Source: Anaerolineae bacterium
Lineage (GTDB): Bacteria; Chloroflexota; Anaerolineae; Anaerolineales; UBA11579
Length of the DNA: 36,334 nucleotides
Direction: 5' to 3'
Assembly: GCA_004297445.1 (NCBI GenBank)
Contig: SCUK01000082.1
Span: forward strand, 1-36,334
The translations under genes and the position numbers were made by a program. Of this stretch, positions 1 through 7,867 are shown piece by piece. How positions within the stretch are numbered: position 1 is the first letter of the stretch; the number at the start of each line of letters is the position of its first letter. Below the pieces are notes generated by a model. It did no database searches. It had not been told where the DNA came from and worked only from the letters and a program-made list of their open reading frames with translations.

Positions 1-738
1 CGACCGCCAGGTGACCATCTGCCACGCGACGTCCAGTGCAACGAATCCGTTCAACATTATTACGATTTCCATCAACGCAGCCTTCAAGGACCAGGGCGGC
101 CACTTCTTCGAGAACGGCACCCCGCAATCCGGCCATGAAGACGACTTCGTCATCGGCACACCGCCGGTGGGCTACGAGAGCGCGCCAACCGGGACGCGTG
201 AAGAGTGCTCCCTGCCGACGTCTACCCCGACCGTAACCAGCACCAACACCGCGACCGTCACCAGTTCTCCGACCAACACGCCAACCAACACGGCGACGGT
301 GACGCCAAGCAATACTCCGACCAATACGGTGACGGTAACTCCGAGCAATACTCCGACGGCAACCACGACGACTACAGTCACGCCCAGCAATACTCCCACC
401 AACACGCCGACCAGCACGGTAACGCCAACCAACACGGCGACGGCGACGCTGACCAGCACACCGACGTACACAGCCACAGCGACATCGACAAGTACACCGA
501 CGGCCACGCCGGACGACCGCCAGGTGACCATCTGCCACGCGACCTCCAGCGCGGTCAATCCGTTCAACATCCTCACGATCTCGATTAACGCGGCGTTCAA
601 GGACCAGGGCGGGCACTTCTTCGAGAATGGCACGCCGCAATCCGGCCATGAAGATGACTTCGTCATCGGCACGCCGCCGGTGGGCTACGAAAGCGTTCCG
701 ACCGGGACGCGCGAAGAATGCTCCCTGCCGACCGCCAC
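1..738. repeat. Duplicated ICH module plus linker (two copies, about 225 bp each)
   Basis: The segment encoding DRQVTICHATSS through TGTREECSLPT occurs at about 2-222 and again at about 515-738. Only a few residues differ between copies (for example SATNPFNIIT versus SAVNPFNILT), with scattered synonymous changes. A third, diverged copy lies at about 1826-2015 (ITICHMS...GHTDDF). Conserved Cys, His and Asp residues (ICH, GGH, GHEDDF, EECS) suggest a small disulfide- or metal-stabilised fold. Confidence 0.85.
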
Positions 739-3088
739 ACCGACCGTAACCAGCACCAACACCGCGACCGCGACGTATACGGCCACGAATACGCCGACCA
801 ATACGGCAACCGTGACCCCCAGCAACACGCCAACCAACACGGTGACGGTAACTCCGAGCAACACCCCGACGCTCACGGCGACGAGCACACCTACCAATAC
901 GGCTACGGTCACGCCTTCCAATACGCCCACCAATACGCCGACGGCTACACCCAGCAATACTCCCACCCTGACGCCGACCTCGACGCCAACCAACACGCCG
1001 ACGAGCACGCCGACCAATACGCCCACGTCGACTCCAACCAACACGCCTACGAGCACGCCGACGAGCACACCGACCAATACGCCCACGTCGACTCCGACCA
1101 ACACGCCGACGAGCACGCCGACCTCGACGCCGACCAACACGCCCACGTCGACTCCGACAAATACACCTACGTCGACACCGACTAACACTCCGACCTCGAC
1201 GCCAACCAACACGCCGACGAGCACTCCGACCAATACGCCCACGTCGACGCCGACCAACACGCCGACGAGCACACCGACCAATACGCCCACGTCGACTCCG
1301 ACCAACACGCCGACGAGCACACCGACCAATACGCCCACGTCGACTCCGACCAACACGCCGACGAGCACGCCGACCAACACGCCGACGTCGACACCGACCA
1401 ATACACCGACGAGCACGCCAACGAATACACCCACGTCGACGCCGACCAATACACCGACGAGCACGCCGACCAATACGCCAACCTCGACGCCGACGAACAC
1501 GCCGACGAGCACGCCAACGAATACACCCACGTCGACGCTGACGAACACGCCGACGAGCACGCCAACGAATACACCCACGTCGACGCCAACGAATACACCC
1601 ACGTCGACGCCGACCAATACACCGACGAGCACGCCGACCAATACGCCAACCTCGACGCCGACGAACACGCCGACGAGCACGCCGACCAATACGCCAACCT
1701 CGACGCCGACGAACACGCCGACGAGCACGGCAACCAACACGCCGACGTCGACGCCGACCAATACGCCGACGAATACACCTACGGCAACGGCCACTCTGAC
1801 GGTGACACCGACGGCCACGACTGAGCAGATCATCACCATCTGCCACATGTCCATCAATAACAGCACTGGTCTGCGCACCGGCACGTTGATCGATATCCCG
1901 TTGAGTGACATCCTAGCGGGCACCAATGCCCACATGGACCAGCAGTTCAACTTCCGCACCGGCCACACGGACGACTTTGAGTACTTCCAGGGTGAAACGC
2001 CGGAGTGCAGCAGCGACGCAACCCCGACTCCGTCTCCGACTCCATCTCCGACTCCTGAAGATGAAGAACTGCCCCCACCGCCCGTTCTGGCCTTGCTGCC
2101 CGAACCGCAGGTGTGCGTCCAGTTCATCATCTTCCACACCTTCCGCGATGGCGACCTGGAAGTCTACAGCCTCTTCGACGGCGCTGAAGGCGACCCGAAC
2201 GCCCGGTTGTACAACCTGTCGCAGGGACCGAACTCGGAAGACTCGCGGCCATCCCGCTCATGGGACGACAGCCTGGTGTCCTTCCAGTCCAACCGTGACG
2301 GCAACCTGGAACTGTACGTAACCGATACCGTCGGCAGTTTCCAGCGCCGGCTGACCTCCAACGGCAGCAACGACATCAACGCGATGTTCCTGCCGGACAA
2401 CGAGACGCTCGTCTTCCAGTCTGACCGCAACGGTAACTGGGACATCTTCTCCATCAACATCAACACCGGAGAAGAACGCCAACTGACCACCAACTCAGCG
2501 GACGATGTCTTCCCGTATGCCTCGCCGGATGAAGAGTGGGTGACGTTCCAGTCCAACCGCAGCGGCAATGAAGACGTCTACCTGCTGAACATCGTGACCG
2601 GTGATGAATTCCAGGTGACCCGCGGCAACAACAACGACATCTACCCGGCTTGGAGCCCGAACGGCGACTACCTCGCCTACCTGAGCGATGAACTGGGCGA
2701 ATGGGACCTGATGATCTACAACTTCGAGACTCAGGAAACCGAGAACATCACCCCCGAACCGGGCAACAGCGTGGACAACCAGTCCTGGGCGCAGAACGGC
2801 ACGCGGATTGCATACCAGTCCGAGCGCAATGGCAACCTGGACGTGTACACCTACGATCTGCTGACCGGTGAGGAATACCTGGTCTCGACCTTCGACGGTG
2901 CGGACAGCTCCCCGACCTGGGACTGCGGTAACTCGCAAATCTCGTTCACGTCCATCCGGGACGGCGATGCCAACATCTTCTCGGCCAACTGGCAGGGCGG
3001 CGAGAACGGCAACCTGACCATCCACCCGGCGACCGACAAATGGTCGGAATGGTCTCCCTCCAAGGAATACGGCAGCGTCGGCCACTAA
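1..3088 (+). CDS. Secreted Thr-Pro-repeat protein with ICH modules and C-terminal WD40-like (PD40) propeller, 5' partial
   Basis: The frame is open to the left window edge: bases 2-10 encode DRQ, as in the internal copy at about 515-523. The gene therefore starts outside the window, and the GTG at 11 is not its start. Visible order: an ICH module (about 1-215), a Thr-Pro linker, a near-identical second module (about 514-735), a long TPTSTPTN tract (about 735-1815), a diverged third module (about 1826-2015), a short TPSPTPSPTP linker, then about six propeller blades (2120-3080). The blades repeat patterns such as SFQSNRDGNLELY and FQSDRNGNWDIF, typical of TolB/PD40 repeats. No membrane segment or sorting signal is seen at the C-terminus. 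It is probably extracellular; the propeller may bind a ligand or carbohydrate, but no function can be assigned. The stop at 3086-3088 is followed by a strong hairpin. Confidence 0.85.
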   Translation, partial: DRQVTICHATSSATNPFNIITISINAAFKDQGGHFFENGTPQSGHEDDFVIGTPPVGYESAPTGTREECSLPTSTPTVTSTNTATVTSSPTNTPTNTATVTPSNTPTNTVTVTPSNTPTATTTTTVTPSNTPTNTPTSTVTPTNTATATLTSTPTYTATATSTSTPTATPDDRQVTICHATSSAVNPFNILTISINAAFKDQGGHFFENGTPQSGHEDDFVIGTPPVGYESVPTGTREECSLPTATPTVTSTNTATATYTATNTPTNTATVTPSNTPTNTVTVTPSNTPTLTATSTPTNTATVTPSNTPTNTPTATPSNTPTLTPTSTPTNTPTSTPTNTPTSTPTNTPTSTPTSTPTNTPTSTPTNTPTSTPTSTPTNTPTSTPTNTPTSTPTNTPTSTPTNTPTSTPTNTPTSTPTNTPTSTPTNTPTSTPTNTPTSTPTNTPTSTPTNTPTSTPTNTPTSTPTNTPTSTPTNTPTSTPTNTPTSTPTNTPTSTPTNTPTSTPTNTPTSTLTNTPTSTPTNTPTSTPTNTPTSTPTNTPTSTPTNTPTSTPTNTPTSTPTNTPTSTPTNTPTSTATNTPTSTPTNTPTNTPTATATLTVTPTATTEQIITICHMSINNSTGLRTGTLIDIPLSDILAGTNAHMDQQFNFRTGHTDDFEYFQGETPECSSDATPTPSPTPSPTPEDEELPPPPVLALLPEPQVCVQFIIFHTFRDGDLEVYSLFDGAEGDPNARLYNLSQGPNSEDSRPSRSWDDSLVSFQSNRDGNLELYVTDTVGSFQRRLTSNGSNDINAMFLPDNETLVFQSDRNGNWDIFSININTGEERQLTTNSADDVFPYASPDEEWVTFQSNRSGNEDVYLLNIVTGDEFQVTRGNNNDIYPAWSPNGDYLAYLSDELGEWDLMIYNFETQETENITPEPGNSVDNQSWAQNGTRIAYQSERNGNLDVYTYDLLTGEEYLVSTFDGADSSPTWDCGNSQISFTSIRDGDANIFSANWQGGENGNLTIHPATDKWSEWSPSKEYGSVGH
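965..1790. repeat. 24-bp (TPTSTPTN) tandem coding repeat
   Basis: The DNA repeats every 24 bases, encoding the eight-residue unit TPTSTPTN. Synonymous changes alternate between neighbouring units, giving a 48-base higher-order period; the 48 bases at 1261-1308 and 1309-1356 are identical. This suggests repeat-unit duplication by slippage or unequal exchange within a linker selected for its Thr-Pro composition. Confidence 0.9.
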
Positions 3089-3103
3089 TCCGGCAGTCAA
3101 AAC

Positions 3104-3143
3104 AAACAGGAAATGGTGGGCTTGTGCCCACCATTTCCTGTTT
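3104..3143. terminator. Perfect 18-bp hairpin after the repeat-protein gene
   Basis: Bases 3104-3121 are the exact reverse complement of 3126-3143, around a TTGT loop. The right arm ends in CTGTTT and no further T-run follows, so it is a strong hairpin terminator with only a short U-stretch. It starts 15 bases after the stop codon. Confidence 0.7.
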
Positions 3144-3153
3144 GAAGAGCGGA

Positions 3154-3166
3154 ATGGGTAACCCAT
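3154..3166. promoter_or_regulatory. Palindrome ATGGGTAACCCAT, possible operator
   Basis: ATGGGT and ACCCAT are perfect inverted arms around one central base. The site lies 14 bases upstream of the candidate -35 of the sigma-factor promoter, where a regulator could bind. Position is the only functional evidence. Confidence 0.3.
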
Positions 3167-3180
3167 GGTGCAGCTTGGAC

Positions 3181-3210
3181 TTGAAACCGGGAACACAGGT
3201 AAAATACACT
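3181..3210 (+). promoter_or_regulatory. Candidate promoter of the ECF sigma operon
   Basis: TTGAAA at 3181-3186 and TACACT at 3205-3210 are separated by 18 bases, close to a housekeeping-sigma promoter. An overlapping TTGGAC at 3175-3180 with TAAAAT at 3200-3205 has 19-base spacing. Either would start transcription 25-60 bases before the sigma gene. Confidence 0.45.
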
Positions 3211-3263
3211 TGTGCTATCGCTTCTTTTGCCTACCGACCTTTTTGATGCGCGAACCCCGACTA

Positions 3264-3830
3264 ATGATTGAATCCAACGCCACCCCCGTGAATACTCCCC
3301 AAGACCTTCCGGATCAGGTGCGCCAGGCACAAATGGGCAACGAAGACGCCTTTGCTACCCTGTATGACCACTTCTACCCCATCGTCCACCGGCGGGTGTG
3401 GCACATGGTGCCGCCCACGGATGCCGAAGATGTGACTCAGGAAGTGTTCATCGCCATGGTCAAATCTCTGAAATCCTTCCGCGGAGACAGCAAGTTCACC
3501 ACCTGGCTGAACGCGCTGACGAATTACCAGGTGGCGAACTACTACCGCAAGCGCGAGCACCAGGTGCACAAGATGACCGAAGACACCGACCTGACCAGCG
3601 AACAGGCCGGTCTCATGGATATCGGCCAGGATATGCGCCACCAGGAAGACATCATCGGCCTGCGGCGCGGGCTGGCAGCTTTACCAGAACATTACCGCGA
3701 TGTCCTGCTGTTGCGTTTTGTGGACGGCCTGCAATTTGACGAGATGGCCATTGAATTGGGCAAAACGCTGGATGCCACCAAGTCCCTGTTCCGGCGGGCC
3801 CTCCAGGCGCTGCAGGATGAGGTCAAATAA
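3264..3830 (+). CDS. ECF-family RNA polymerase sigma factor
   Basis: The product is about 188 residues, the normal size for a group 4 (ECF) sigma factor, with region 2 and region 4 only. Region 2 is seen in NEDAFATLYDHFYPIVHRRV, TDAEDVTQEVFIAM and the -10-binding stretch SFRGDSKFTTWL. Region 4 is seen in LPEHYRDVLLLRFVDGL followed by a helix-turn-helix. It should recruit RNA polymerase to a stress or envelope regulon. The start is chosen at MIESNATP; an ATG at 3246 is a close alternative and neither has a good Shine-Dalgarno. The next gene begins 2 bases after the stop. That neighbour and the PrsW protease behind it suggest control by regulated proteolysis of a membrane anti-sigma factor. Confidence 0.9.
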   Translation: MIESNATPVNTPQDLPDQVRQAQMGNEDAFATLYDHFYPIVHRRVWHMVPPTDAEDVTQEVFIAMVKSLKSFRGDSKFTTWLNALTNYQVANYYRKREHQVHKMTEDTDLTSEQAGLMDIGQDMRHQEDIIGLRRGLAALPEHYRDVLLLRFVDGLQFDEMAIELGKTLDATKSLFRRALQALQDEVK

Positions 3831-3832
3831 GT

Positions 3833-4300
3833 ATGGCCAACAAGAACGAACTCACCCGCACCGACGAGGCCCTGGCTGACTTTGTGGATACATTGCAGAG
3901 CGGCCAGACACCCCAAAAGGATAGCGATATGGACGTACGCAACCTGCAGAGCCTTGCTGAGCGCCTGCACCAATTAACCGATACCTATGCTGCCCCGCAG
4001 GGCAATACCACCCGCCGGCGCATGGAAGTGTTCAACGCCTACCGCCAGACAGTCCGGCGCGACGACGATGTCCAGGGCGAGTCCTGGGTGGAACGGGTAT
4101 TCAAGACCAGCCTGCGCAGCCCCAGCCTGGCCGGCGCGTTCCTCACCGTCATCGTGTTCCTGGCCGCCGCCGTGGTGCTGGCGCCGGGCGGCGCGGATGT
4201 GGCCGCTACGGCCGGCCTGGGCGATTGGGTCGTCCCGGCCCTGGCGCTGGCGGTGGCAGCGGGGCTGTTGCTGGCCGCCTACTTCAACCGGCGCAAGTAA
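3833..4300 (+). CDS. Two-TM membrane protein, putative anti-sigma factor
   Basis: The product has 155 residues. A soluble, charged, helical N-terminal part (about 1-95) includes LAERLHQLTDTYAAPQG and VFNAYRQTV. Two hydrophobic segments follow, about 103-124 (GAFLTVIVFLAAAVVLA) and about 131-150 (WVVPALALAVAAGLLLAAYF), ending in the basic tail NRRK. No zinc-binding ZAS motif (HxxxCxxC) is present and no family is recognised. Its place between an ECF sigma gene (2-base gap) and a PrsW protease gene (6-base gap) is the typical position of a membrane anti-sigma factor, with a cytosolic N-terminus holding the sigma factor. That role is inferred from context. Confidence 0.75.
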   Translation: MANKNELTRTDEALADFVDTLQSGQTPQKDSDMDVRNLQSLAERLHQLTDTYAAPQGNTTRRRMEVFNAYRQTVRRDDDVQGESWVERVFKTSLRSPSLAGAFLTVIVFLAAAVVLAPGGADVAATAGLGDWVVPALALAVAAGLLLAAYFNRRK

Positions 4301-4306
4301 CCGGAT

Positions 4307-5449
4307 ATGACTCCCGTCACCGTCATTGCGCTGGCCATCGCCACCGTCATCCCTCTGGCGGTGCTGCTGTTCATCCGCTCGCGCAACCTCTACCAGACCG
4401 GCTCGTTCTCCTTTGCCCTGGGCTCCTTCGCCTGGGGCATGATTGTCTTTGCCTTCATCTCCTTCCTTAATCGCAGCCTGATTGGCGCGGGCATCCTGGA
4501 AACCCTGTTCGTGGTGCAGTTCTTTGCGCCCATCATGGAAGAACTGTTGAAGGGCGCGCTGTTCATCTACCTATCGCGCAAAATCAACTTTACCTATTTC
4601 GTGGATGGTGCCATCTACGGCTTCACGGCCGGCATAGGCTTTGCCGTCGTCGAGAATTACCAGTACATCCTCGGTTACACCGATGCGGCCCTGTCCATCG
4701 CCATTGGGCGGGTGATTTCCACCAACCTGATTCACGCCTCCGGCACCGCCCTGGTGGGCATTGCCTTTGGCCTGGCGCGCTTCCACAAGGGCGCAAAGCG
4801 CTGGGGCTACATCCTGGGCGGCTATGCCATTGCCATGGCGCTGCACGTGATTTTCAACAACCTCGTCACGCGGGTGAGCAGCGGTTTGCTGCTGTTGTAC
4901 GCCGCGGCGGTGGGGTTGTTCGCCACGGTAGTCATCTACCGGCTCATCAAGTCCGGGCTGAAGCAGGCGCGGGCGTGGATTGAAGAGAAGCTGGGGGCGG
5001 CCGACCGCGTGACGACCAGCGAGTCCAAGATGGTGGGGCGCATTCAGGACGCCAAGGAACTGCTGGCGCCACTGGTGGAGTTGTTCGGGGAGCAGCAGGC
5101 GGCCAAAATTCAGCGCTTCCTGCTCATTCAGGCACGGCTCGGCATTCACCGCAAGAACCTGGACAAGTTCCAGGACCCGGCGATGATAAAAGAGACGCAG
5201 GAGGAGATGGCTAAACTGCGCGAGGAAATGGACGGCATCCGCCGGGACGTGGGCACGTACAGCATGATGACGCTGCGCGGCATTTTCCCGCCGGACGAAG
5301 GGCCGCTGTGGGGCGCGCTGGAGGGCACCATCGCCAGCCGCATGCAGGAACCGCGCCCTGCCGGGGGCGGCCTATGGGGGGCGCTGGGCGCGGCCACAAC
5401 CCGCCCGCCCGCGGCGCCAAACGACCCGGCCGAGCCCTCCGGAGAGTAA
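4307..5449 (+). CDS. PrsW-family intramembrane metalloprotease with long cytosolic tail
   Basis: The 380-residue protein begins with a multi-TM domain (about 1-215) carrying the PrsW/CPBP-type motifs. These are E78-E79 with K82 (MEELLKG), E116-N117 (FAVVENYQYI), H143 (NLIHASGTAL) and H180 with N184 (ALHVIFNNL), likely metal and catalytic residues. A soluble tail of about 150 residues follows, with a coiled-coil stretch (about 285-315) and a Pro/Ala-rich end. In Bacillus subtilis, PrsW makes the first cut in the anti-sigma factor RsiW. Directly downstream of a sigma/membrane-protein pair, this protein probably cleaves the product of 3833-4300. The extended tail is not needed for the protease fold and may sense or tether; its role is unknown. 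Confidence 0.85.
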   Translation: MTPVTVIALAIATVIPLAVLLFIRSRNLYQTGSFSFALGSFAWGMIVFAFISFLNRSLIGAGILETLFVVQFFAPIMEELLKGALFIYLSRKINFTYFVDGAIYGFTAGIGFAVVENYQYILGYTDAALSIAIGRVISTNLIHASGTALVGIAFGLARFHKGAKRWGYILGGYAIAMALHVIFNNLVTRVSSGLLLLYAAAVGLFATVVIYRLIKSGLKQARAWIEEKLGAADRVTTSESKMVGRIQDAKELLAPLVELFGEQQAAKIQRFLLIQARLGIHRKNLDKFQDPAMIKETQEEMAKLREEMDGIRRDVGTYSMMTLRGIFPPDEGPLWGALEGTIASRMQEPRPAGGGLWGALGAATTRPPAAPNDPAEPSGE

Positions 5450-5508
5450 GTTTTCAACAGGCCGGATATGATATGATGAGGACGGCCCGACCCATCACCG
5501 GCTCCAAC

Positions 5509-6273
5509 ATGGTTCAGGAAATCTACGACCTTCTCAAGCAATCGGATTGGTTCTCCAATCTGCCCGACGAAGTTATCTCGTTACTCATTAAGCGCGTAAA
5601 ACAACACGAACTGAAGCCCGGCGACAAAATCATTGAGCGCGGAAAACGGGATGATTCCGTGTTCATGATTCAGGAAGGTTGGGTCAAGGTCGTCATCCCG
5701 GAAGAGGGCGAGGACGGCGAAATGGTACTCAACCATGTTGGCCCCGGCGAGATGGTGGGCGAGCTATCGCTGGTGGACCAGCGGCCGCGCTCGGCCTCAG
5801 TGATTGCCCTTTCGGACCTCAAGGTTCTGGAACTCACCCGCCGCGACTTCCTGGAAGTGATGCAGGAGTACCCGATGATGGGCCTGCACATGCTCATCAC
5901 GACGTCCAAGCGCATGCGCTTCGTGCTCACCTATCTTGAGCAGGCGGTGCAGTGGAGCCACAAAATCGCCGAGGGCGACTACAGCTTTCTGGAGGAAGCC
6001 AACAACAGCGACCTGGAGCGCGGGATTGTGGACAACAGCTCCTCGGACACGGCCCGCGCCAACCGTTTCCTGGCGGCATTCTTCAAGATGGCGCAGGATG
6101 TCCGCAAGCGCGAGACCGAATTGCAGGAGCAGGTGAAACTGCTCATCATCCAGATTGACCGCACCAAACGGGACTCCGAGATTGACAGCATTACGGGGTC
6201 GGATTTCTTTACCAAGCTGAAGCTGGAAACTTCGCAAATCCGCGAAGAGCGCGACAAGAGCAAGAAAGACTAA
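5509..6273 (+). CDS. Cyclic-nucleotide-binding (CRP-like) domain protein with HAMP-like coiled-coil C-terminus
   Basis: The product is about 254 residues. Residues about 10-125 form a cNMP-binding beta-roll: LKPGDKIIERGKRDDSVFMI, then GPGEMVGELSLVDQRPRSAS, which is the phosphate-binding cassette with the Gly-Glu and Arg of cAMP-type pockets. The C-terminal half has no CRP helix-turn-helix. Instead it has a HAMP-like stretch (AEGDYSFLEEAN to FFKMAQDVRKRETEL), then a coiled coil and a DSITGSDFF motif like those after HAMP segments in bacterial signalling proteins. It is therefore a sensor or adaptor, not a transcription factor. The start is set at MVQEIYDLL; ATGs at 5473 and 5476 are possible. 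A MinD-like ATPase gene begins 25 bases downstream. Confidence 0.8.
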   Translation: MVQEIYDLLKQSDWFSNLPDEVISLLIKRVKQHELKPGDKIIERGKRDDSVFMIQEGWVKVVIPEEGEDGEMVLNHVGPGEMVGELSLVDQRPRSASVIALSDLKVLELTRRDFLEVMQEYPMMGLHMLITTSKRMRFVLTYLEQAVQWSHKIAEGDYSFLEEANNSDLERGIVDNSSSDTARANRFLAAFFKMAQDVRKRETELQEQVKLLIIQIDRTKRDSEIDSITGSDFFTKLKLETSQIREERDKSKKD

Positions 6274-6298
6274 ATCTCCCAAACCTGGAGGAGCGTTG

Positions 6299-7084
6299 AT
6301 GGGCAAGATCATTTCGATTCATTCGTTTCGCGGCGGCACCGGCAAATCCAACTCCACGGCCAACCTGGCGTCTCTGGTGGCGCTGAAGGGCAAGCGGGTA
6401 GGCATCGTGGACACGGACATCCAGTCGCCGGGCATTCATGTGCTGTTCGGGCTGGACGAAAAGAGCATGGGCCATACGCTGAACGAGTATCTGCGCGGCG
6501 AGGTATCCATCGAGCAGGTGGCGTTCAACATCGGTGAGCATGCCGGGGATGTGGATATGGAGGGCCGGCGCAAACTGGCCGGCAAGGCGTTGTACCTGTT
6601 CCCGTCCAGCATCAAAGGCACGGAAATCAGCCGCATTTTGAAGGATGGCTATGATGCCAACAAACTGAACGAGGGCATGCAGGACATGATGAAGGCCCTC
6701 AACCTGGACTATCTGTTCATTGACACGCACCCGGGTCTGAACGAGGAAACGCTGCTGTCGATTTCTATTTCGGACATCCTGATTCTCATCATGCGGCCGG
6801 ACAACCAGGATTTCCAGGGGACGGCGGTGACGGTGGATATCGCCAAGCTGCTGCTGGTGGACCACCTGTACCTGCTGGTGAACAAGGCGCTGAGCCGCTA
6901 TGACCTGAACCACCTGAAGGCCGAGATCGAAGGCGTGTTTGATACGTCAGTGGCAGCGGTGCTGCCGCTTACCGAGGACATGGTGGAAAACGCGAGCGGC
7001 GATATCTTTTCCCTGGCTTTCCCGAATCATCCCTGGTCGAAGGGGATGATGCAGGTGGCCGACACCATTCTTTCGATTGGATAG
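6299..7084 (+). CDS. MinD/ParA-like P-loop ATPase
   Basis: The 261-residue protein has an N-terminal deviant Walker A, FRGGTGKSN (residues 10-18). The signature first Lys of the KGGxxK motif is Arg11; the second Lys is K16. Walker B-like D38 and D40 lie in GIVDTD, and the ATPase core continues in LDYLFIDTHPGLNEETLLS. MinD/ParA ATPases dimerise on ATP and position proteins or DNA. No division partners (minC, minE, parB) are nearby, so this is a partitioning- or signalling-type paralogue linked to the cNMP-binding protein upstream. The start is ATG 6299, with GGAGGAG upstream; a TTG three bases earlier is less likely. Confidence 0.85.
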   Translation: MGKIISIHSFRGGTGKSNSTANLASLVALKGKRVGIVDTDIQSPGIHVLFGLDEKSMGHTLNEYLRGEVSIEQVAFNIGEHAGDVDMEGRRKLAGKALYLFPSSIKGTEISRILKDGYDANKLNEGMQDMMKALNLDYLFIDTHPGLNEETLLSISISDILILIMRPDNQDFQGTAVTVDIAKLLLVDHLYLLVNKALSRYDLNHLKAEIEGVFDTSVAAVLPLTEDMVENASGDIFSLAFPNHPWSKGMMQVADTILSIG

Positions 7085-7093
7085 AGGGCAGCC

Positions 7094-7303
7094 ATGCAAT
7101 GCTGGGAATGTGAGAAACCTGCACAGGCGGCCTGCGTGTTCTGCGGGCGATTCGTTTGCAAGGAACATGCGGGCAAGCGCCCGTTCATCCTGGCCGCGTT
7201 TCTGGGCGGCAACAATACTCCGAAGCTGATTCCCGTGGCGGATGCGATCTGGTGCGGCATTTGCGACCCACAGGATGCGATTCCGATGCCGGAGTTGTTC
7301 TAA
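7094..7303 (+). CDS. Small B-box/treble-clef-like zinc protein
   Basis: The 69-residue protein has eight likely zinc ligands: C3, C6, C14, C17, C22, H25, C54 and C57. The first six form a B-box-like pattern (CWEC, CVFCGRFVCKEH). It starts 9 bases after the MinD-like gene, so the two are probably translated together. It may be a protein-protein adaptor in the cNMP/MinD-like system. It is too short for an enzyme, and no DNA-binding feature is seen. Confidence 0.8.
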   Translation: MQCWECEKPAQAACVFCGRFVCKEHAGKRPFILAAFLGGNNTPKLIPVADAIWCGICDPQDAIPMPELF

Positions 7304-7336
7304 GTTGAGTCGGCCCGCTGGAAAAGCGAGGATGTT

Positions 7337-7753
7337 ATGAGCCTTTTCGATAAACTTCAAGGCGAACTGGACGACCGCAATTCTGAAGGCGGCATCAGCC
7401 CGGTAGACCTGCTGGACCTGCCGGAGAGCCTGCGGCGGATTATGCGCCACATGCTGCGGGCGGTGACGATGCCGCGCAAGGATATCGTGGCGGTGGTGGC
7501 TTCCTGGCCGGAGAAGGACCGCTTTAGCGAAGAAGAACTGGACAAGGCGCTCAAGTCGCTGGTACACCAGGGCTGGTTGATTGAGATAGGCGAAGGCGAC
7601 CTGCTGGGCTACCGGGTGAACCTGCGCCGCAAGAAGGGCAGCGAGAACAGCATCTGGGGGACGATTGGCTCGCGGATTGATGAGCGAATTGAGTTGAATA
7701 AGCGGGCGATTCAGAACAAGCCCGAAGGCGAGGAACCGCCAAAGGAAGAGTGA
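7337..7753 (+). CDS. Hypothetical protein with winged-helix-like core
   Basis: The product has 138 residues and no recognised family. Residues about 20-95 follow the pattern of a winged helix: helix (PESLRRIMRHML), helix (MPRKDIVAVVASWP), helix (SEEELDKALKSLVHQGWLIE), then a strand pair (GEGDLLGYRVNLRRK). The C-terminal part is a charged helix and a disordered Pro/Glu tail. It is the last gene of the run from the cNMP-binding protein and has a GAGGA ribosome-binding site. It could be the DNA- or protein-binding output of that set; this is inference from shape only. Confidence 0.65.
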   Translation: MSLFDKLQGELDDRNSEGGISPVDLLDLPESLRRIMRHMLRAVTMPRKDIVAVVASWPEKDRFSEEELDKALKSLVHQGWLIEIGEGDLLGYRVNLRRKKGSENSIWGTIGSRIDERIELNKRAIQNKPEGEEPPKEE

Positions 7754-7798
7754 TGTGACAAAGTAGTGGACTATCAGGTGGGGAGTACTTGCGCGATG

Positions 7799-7826
7799 TT
7801 GTATTGAAATCGGATTCGTTTACATT
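7799..7826 (+). promoter_or_regulatory. Candidate promoter of the RecA-like/PolB operon
   Basis: TTGTAT at 7799-7804 and TACATT at 7821-7826 are spaced by 16 bases, in the AT-richer 150-base gap before the RecA-like gene. No Gram-positive-type LexA box (GAAC-N4-GTTC) is seen in the gap. Confidence 0.35.
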
Positions 7827-7867
7827 TTCCCATCCTTCCTTTCATTAACTCCAGCGGGGTGATATTG

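Noticed and set aside
965..1790. Regular 24-base repeats that could suggest a CRISPR array
   Set aside because: The repeats are contiguous without unique spacers, stay in one reading frame and encode TPTSTPTN; no cas genes are present.
685..2139. Long minus-strand frame (484 codons) opposite the Thr-Pro tract
   Set aside because: It encodes only Val-Gly-Val-Leu repeats, the direct antisense of the ACN-CCN repeat. It is a by-product of composition.
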